From Deltaproteobacteria bacterium GWB2_55_19 (GTDB lineage: Bacteria; Desulfobacterota; GWC2-55-46): 64,000 nt of DNA. Positions 60,688 to 64,000 of the stretch are shown one piece after another (position 1 is the stretch's first letter; every line of letters begins with the position of its first letter). The notes under the pieces are model-generated. The model was not told where the DNA came from. It saw nothing but the letters and a program-made list of their open reading frames with translations, and searched no databases. The stretch lies in the NCBI GenBank assembly GCA_001797465.1, contig MGPQ01000002.1, forward strand, positions 116,539-180,538, written 5' to 3'. Position numbers and translations under genes: made by a program.

Positions 60688-63191
60688 TTCTGCCAGCCCT
60701 TTATCTTGTCGGCGTACCTGGTTATGAGCTCTCTCGCCTTCTCTTCGGTCGAGGCCTCGGCGGTTAGATGGAAGTAGGGCTGGTCCTGCGAGGGATACGC
60801 GACTACCCAGTCGTCGCCGAAGTTTATCTTTATGCCGTCGAGCAGAACGGTGTCGAGCCGGAGCGAGTCCTCGGCGAGCATCCTCATTATAGTCCCCTTG
60901 TCCTCGAACGAGCAGGTGACCTTGTCCTTTATTATTATGGACGGCGGTATCTCCCTTATGAGCTTGTGGAGGCGCGCCCCCTGCATGGCGAGCATCTCGA
61001 GGAGCTTTACTATCGCATACATGCCGTCGAAGTTCGGCTGGAACTCGGGGAAGATGAAGCCGCCCGACTGCTCGCCGACGAAGAGCGTCCCCTCCTCTGC
61101 CGCGGCCTCCATGAGCCCCCTCGCCGTCGTCTTCGTCCTCTTTACCGTAAAGCCGTAAGTCTCGGCGAGCCGCTCTATGGCGCGCGACGCCGTTATAGGC
61201 ACGGCTATCGTCCCTTTCTTCCCCCCTGCGCGGCTGCACTTCATGGCGAGGAGCGCCATTATATTAAGCGCGGTGTCGCCGTCTATCGCCTCCCCGGTCT
61301 CGTCAAACAGGAATATCTTCTCGCCGCCGGCGTCGAGATAAAACCCCAGGTCCGCGTCAAGCGACCTTACGATAGAAGAGAGCTGGTCGATCGACTTCTG
61401 GAACTCCTCGGCCGTCTTCGTCGTCTTCTCCCCGTCGAGGTTCGCGTTAAGGGCGATGACCTCGCAGTTGAGTCTGCCGAGTATCGACGGGAAAATCCTC
61501 GACGAGGACCCGTATGAATAGTCCAGTATCAGCTTGAACCCCACGGAGCTTATCGCCTTCGCGTTGATGGTGGATGTGAACCCGTTCTGGTAGTACTCGA
61601 ACCCGTGTATGGGGAATACCATCTCCCCGGTATCCTCCATCGGCACGCGCTCGAAGTCCTCCCTGAAAAAAAGCTTCTCTATCGTCTTTTCGTACCCCGG
61701 GTGGAGGTCGAGCCCCTTGCTGTCGAAGAACTTAAGGTCGAGCAATTTCGGGTCGAAGGGCGATCTCCTCGTGTGCACGCCGCCCACTTCGCTCCCCCCG
61801 CGCGCGAGGAACCTGACGACCGGCATCGGCGTCACGCCGTAGTCGTGGACGTTCACTCCTGTCGATAATATCCCGGTCATGACCGCCCTGTTTATCATCC
61901 TGGAGGTCTTGTGCGCGTCCCTGCTCGTGGAGACGGTCGAGCCTTTCTTAAGAGACGCGCCGTAGGCCGCCCCGAACTTCGCCGCGAACTCGGGCGTGAG
62001 CTCGATGTTCGCGAGGCCCGTTACGCCGTAGGTCGAGAATATGTGCCTCGACCACCTCTCTCCCCAGATGAGGGATGACGCGAGTATCGCCTCATCCTCG
62101 ACGGTCTTATGCGGCCACACCTTCACGTTCGCCTTAAGCGTGCTGTTCCTGCCGATCTTGCAGTGGTCGCTGACGATAACGCCCTCGGCAAGGTGGGCCT
62201 TCTCGTATATCTCGGTATCGTTGCTTATTACGTTCTCCTGGAGAAACGCGCCTCTGGCGACCTTTACGTTATTCCAGAGGACCGAGTCGATAATGACCGC
62301 GCCCTCTTCAATTACGGTGTTCGCGCCGATTATGGAGTTCGATATGCGGGTGTCGGCCTCTATCTTGCAGTTCTCGCCTATGACTATCGACCCTTCCAGC
62401 TTCGAAGTGAAGTCTATCCTCGATCCCTTGCCCACCCAGATCTTCTTCTCGTTTATCCTCTCTCCCGGTATGCTCACATGGACCTTCTCCTGGAGTATGT
62501 CCATGTTCGCGGCCCGGTACTCCTCCAGAGACCCTACGTCCTTCCAGTACCCCTCGGCGACGTATCCGTAAATCGGCTCGTCCTTCTGGAGGAGCAGGGG
62601 GAACAGGTCCTTGCTGAAATCGAACTCCTTGTCCTTGGGGATGTAGTCGAGGACTTCTTTTTCGAGGATATAGATGCCTGTGTTTATCGTGTCGCTGAAG
62701 ACCTCGCCCCAGCTCGGTTTTTCGAGGAACCTTACGATGCGGCCGAGCTTATCCGTTATGACTATGCCGAAGGGGAGCGGGTTCTGGACCCTCGTAAGGA
62801 CGATCGTGGCCACGGCCTTCCTCTTCCTGTGGAACTCAAGGGCCTTGTTGAGGTCGAGGTCGGTGAGCACGTCCCCGCTTATTATAAGCGTCGTGTCGTC
62901 GGCCATCTTCCGCATGGCGCTCCCGACCGCGCCGGCTGTGCCGAGATCGACGGTGAGCGTTATGTAGTCTATTTTCACCCCGAGGTGCTCTCCGTCCTTG
63001 AGATAATCCGATATCATCTCCGGCTGGAAATAGAGGAGGGCAGTCATGTCCGTTATCGAGTTGGCCTTCAGGAGCTCTATTATATGCTCCATCATGGGCC
63101 TGTTGGCCATCGGGACCATCGGTTTCGGGAGGTTGTTCGTAAGGGGGCGGAGCCTCGTGCCGAAACCCCCGGCCATGATAACGGATCTCAA
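60684..63191 (-). CDS. Sugar-1-phosphate nucleotidyltransferase fused to a degenerate phosphomannomutase domain
   Basis: 835 residues. N-terminal nucleotidyltransferase (about 1-230) with IMAGGFGTRLRPLT and a left-handed beta-helix (about 250-370). C-terminal alpha-D-phosphohexomutase fold (about 375-830) keeps TSRDAHKTS and GEQSGGFIFPEF. The catalytic serine loop, normally TASHNP, reads TRRSPFDP, and the metal loop, normally DGDADR, reads DAGGEK, so mutase activity is doubtful. TTG start at 63191 with AAGGAGG upstream, which keeps the family N-terminus (V)IMAGG. Likely sugar activation for surface polysaccharide or regulatory. Confidence 0.85.
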   Translation of the reverse strand: MRSVIMAGGFGTRLRPLTNNLPKPMVPMANRPMMEHIIELLKANSITDMTALLYFQPEMISDYLKDGEHLGVKIDYITLTVDLGTAGAVGSAMRKMADDTTLIISGDVLTDLDLNKALEFHRKRKAVATIVLTRVQNPLPFGIVITDKLGRIVRFLEKPSWGEVFSDTINTGIYILEKEVLDYIPKDKEFDFSKDLFPLLLQKDEPIYGYVAEGYWKDVGSLEEYRAANMDILQEKVHVSIPGERINEKKIWVGKGSRIDFTSKLEGSIVIGENCKIEADTRISNSIIGANTVIEEGAVIIDSVLWNNVKVARGAFLQENVISNDTEIYEKAHLAEGVIVSDHCKIGRNSTLKANVKVWPHKTVEDEAILASSLIWGERWSRHIFSTYGVTGLANIELTPEFAAKFGAAYGASLKKGSTVSTSRDAHKTSRMINRAVMTGILSTGVNVHDYGVTPMPVVRFLARGGSEVGGVHTRRSPFDPKLLDLKFFDSKGLDLHPGYEKTIEKLFFREDFERVPMEDTGEMVFPIHGFEYYQNGFTSTINAKAISSVGFKLILDYSYGSSSRIFPSILGRLNCEVIALNANLDGEKTTKTAEEFQKSIDQLSSIVRSLDADLGFYLDAGGEKIFLFDETGEAIDGDTALNIMALLAMKCSRAGGKKGTIAVPITASRAIERLAETYGFTVKRTKTTARGLMEAAAEEGTLFVGEQSGGFIFPEFQPNFDGMYAIVKLLEMLAMQGARLHKLIREIPPSIIIKDKVTCSFEDKGTIMRMLAEDSLRLDTVLLDGIKINFGDDWVVAYPSQDQPYFHLTAEASTEEKARELITRYADKIKGWQK

Positions 63192-63240
63192 GTTGTGCCT
63201 CCTTGGAGTTTTTAAGGGAGTAAAACGCGGGTTTTAAGGA

Positions 63241-63266
63241 AACCCCGGGTCATCTCCGGGGTTTTT
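63241..63266 (+). terminator. Terminator-like hairpin with uncertain role
   Basis: AACCCCGG (63241-63248) and CCGGGGTT (63256-63263) around GTCATCT, followed by TTTTT on the plus strand. No plus-strand gene ends here; on the minus strand it lies 50 bases before the nucleotidyltransferase start, with TTTCCTT after it. It could be a leader attenuator or a barrier to antisense reading. Confidence 0.5.
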
Positions 63267-63371
63267 CGATTCTATCAGCAAATAATTTGGCCGTCAAGAC
63301 GCGTCTGCCCCGTCTCAAACAAGCTGAAACCGCCATTTCAGGGCTTGGCCCCCTCGTCTCCCTTAAAGTGT

Positions 63372-63400
63372 TTGACTTGCCACCCCTCCTTATGATAAAC
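63372..63400 (+). promoter_or_regulatory. Candidate promoter of the ATP synthase locus
   Basis: TTGACT (63372-63377), 17-base spacer, ATAAAC (63395-63400). A second TTGACA lies at 63423-63428 without a clear -10. Start site would be about 60 bases before the AtpZ ATG. Weak evidence. Confidence 0.3.
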
Positions 63401-63467
63401 GTCTTGTGTTTTAGTTCCCCCTTGACAACTCAACCAAGCAACGTGCCCTTTTGAGGCAGGGGGACCT

Positions 63468-63752
63468 ATGGCTCTGAACGGCGGAAATACCGGCAAAGGC
63501 AACGGAGAGGGCAAAGACGGCAAGGGCAAGGGGGGCGGCAACGAGCCCGGCCTGTTCAAGAACCTCGCCATGCTCTCCTCCATCGGGATAGCCTTTGTCG
63601 CGGCGACTTTCATCGGCCTCGTCATAGGCATCTATCTGGACAGGTACTTCGGGACTTCTCCCTGGCTGACTATCATATTCCTCGTCTTCGGGATAGCGGC
63701 GGGGTTCAAGAACGTCTACGACATGATAAAGAAGTATGCGTCTTCTGTTTAA
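63468..63752 (+). CDS. atpZ: AtpZ/AtpI-type F0F1 ATPase accessory membrane protein
   Basis: 94 residues. A glycine/lysine/asparagine-rich head (about 2-30, GGNTGKGNGEGKDGKG) precedes two transmembrane helices (about 36-62 and 67-86) with FIGLVIGIYLDRYFGTSPW, typical of AtpZ/AtpQ proteins, which precede ATP synthase subunits and may aid Mg2+ handling or assembly. GGGGGACCT-type site lies near the ATG. The next gene overlaps its end by 17 bases. Confidence 0.85.
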   Translation: MALNGGNTGKGNGEGKDGKGKGGGNEPGLFKNLAMLSSIGIAFVAATFIGLVIGIYLDRYFGTSPWLTIIFLVFGIAAGFKNVYDMIKKYASSV

Positions 63753-64000
63753 CCGCGGGCTATTGAAGGGAGCGCCTCTCTCGCTCCGGATACTCTTTTT
63801 CAACATCCTCGTCTGCGCAATCGGCTCGGCCCTTGCCTTAACGTACTGGCAGGGGCGCTCAACCGGTTTCGCGGCGGGCTTCGCGATAGGGCTCGCCAAC
63901 GTCTTCTGGTTGCTCCGTATCGCGAGGAAGGGCGTCGCGTGCGAGCCCGGACGAGCGGGCAGGATGGTGGCAAGGAGCTATTATCTCCGGTTCGCGGCGA
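63736..64000 (+). CDS. atpI: ATP synthase subunit I (AtpI), partial at window end
   Basis: Runs off the window; 88 codons visible. ATG at 63736, inside the end of atpZ. Starts MRLLFNRGLLKGAPLSLR, with hydrophobic segments about 19-38 and 46-64 (LNILVCAIGSAL-like and AAGFAIGLANVFWLL), consistent with the AtpI family; conserved pattern A-G-F-A-I-G-L-A-N. Followed presumably by atpB. Its first ATG may not be the true start. Confidence 0.65.
   Translation, partial: MRLLFNRGLLKGAPLSLRILFFNILVCAIGSALALTYWQGRSTGFAAGFAIGLANVFWLLRIARKGVACEPGRAGRMVARSYYLRFAA

Noticed and set aside
60688-61239. N-terminal extension of the MBL-fold gene
   Set aside because: Overlaps the nucleotidyltransferase-mutase gene on the same strand in another frame and has shadow composition; ATG at 60687 fits the family.

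Overview
The window is a GC-rich chromosomal segment of a diderm bacterium. The outer membrane is implied by a complete Tol-Pal/CpoB locus, an OprB-type porin, AsmA and several lipoproteins. Two DUF507 genes, a PA2778/PA2779 pair, DUF445, an anaerobic-type (cobalt-early) cobalamin pathway and a B12-dependent ribonucleotide reductase suggest a Deltaproteobacteria/Desulfobacterota- or Nitrospirota-like lineage. This is inference: there is no rRNA or other phylogenetic marker here. I saw no tRNA, rRNA, CRISPR array, prophage or transposase.

Layout. 0.2-4 kb: ilvA, then a minus-strand operon PA2779-PA2778-TPR lipoprotein-rlmB from a near-consensus promoter. 4-6 kb: two overlapping DUF507 genes, DUF445 and thiD. 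6.4-16.3 kb: a RadC-like protein, the slipin/NfeD pair, an unknown protein, a phospholipase C-like protein, tatBC, a universal stress protein, glmS and glmU. 16.3-18 kb: a repeat-rich gap holding a frameshifted AT-rich PIN gene and a small zinc-ribbon gene. 18-22 kb: nrdJ, DUF190 and crcB. 22-27 kb: tolQRAB-pal-cpoB. 27-34.3 kb: a REC-GGDEF protein, DUF362 ferredoxin, DUF3047, AsmA and a methyltransferase. 34.6-39.6 kb: ccsA, queE, a Lon-like protease and a cation exporter. 39.6-42.4 kb: modABC behind a probable molybdenum-cofactor riboswitch with an intrinsic terminator. 42.5-43.9 kb: a PAS histidine kinase. 44.1-58 kb: cobalamin synthesis and cobalt uptake. 58.9-63.2 kb: coaBC, an MBL hydrolase and a nucleotidyltransferase-phosphomannomutase fusion. 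63.5 kb to the end: start of an ATP synthase locus.

The 44-58 kb block works as one unit. A cobalamin riboswitch plus terminator precedes cbiXC-cbiM-cbiQ-cbiO and an OprB-type porin. A short cobalt-transporter gene (cbtB), a small membrane partner, cbiD, cbiET, cbiL, cbiF, a VanZ-family gene, a creatininase-family gene, cbiG, cbiH and deoB follow with stop/start overlaps at most junctions. No cbiJ is visible. The product feeds enzymes such as the B12-dependent NrdJ at 18-20 kb.

The most unusual material lies between genes. Repeat family A (about 240 bp, copies at 6.1, 16.6, 34.4 and a head-to-head pair at 58.1-58.8 kb) has long-range arms that change in a compensating way between copies, so it probably folds. 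Repeat family B (20.5 and 41.4 kb) has about 30-bp imperfect terminal inverted repeats and target-site duplications, so it looks like a MITE; one copy splits modA from modB and the other lies in the nrdJ leader. GC-rich palindromes (family C) cluster in gaps.
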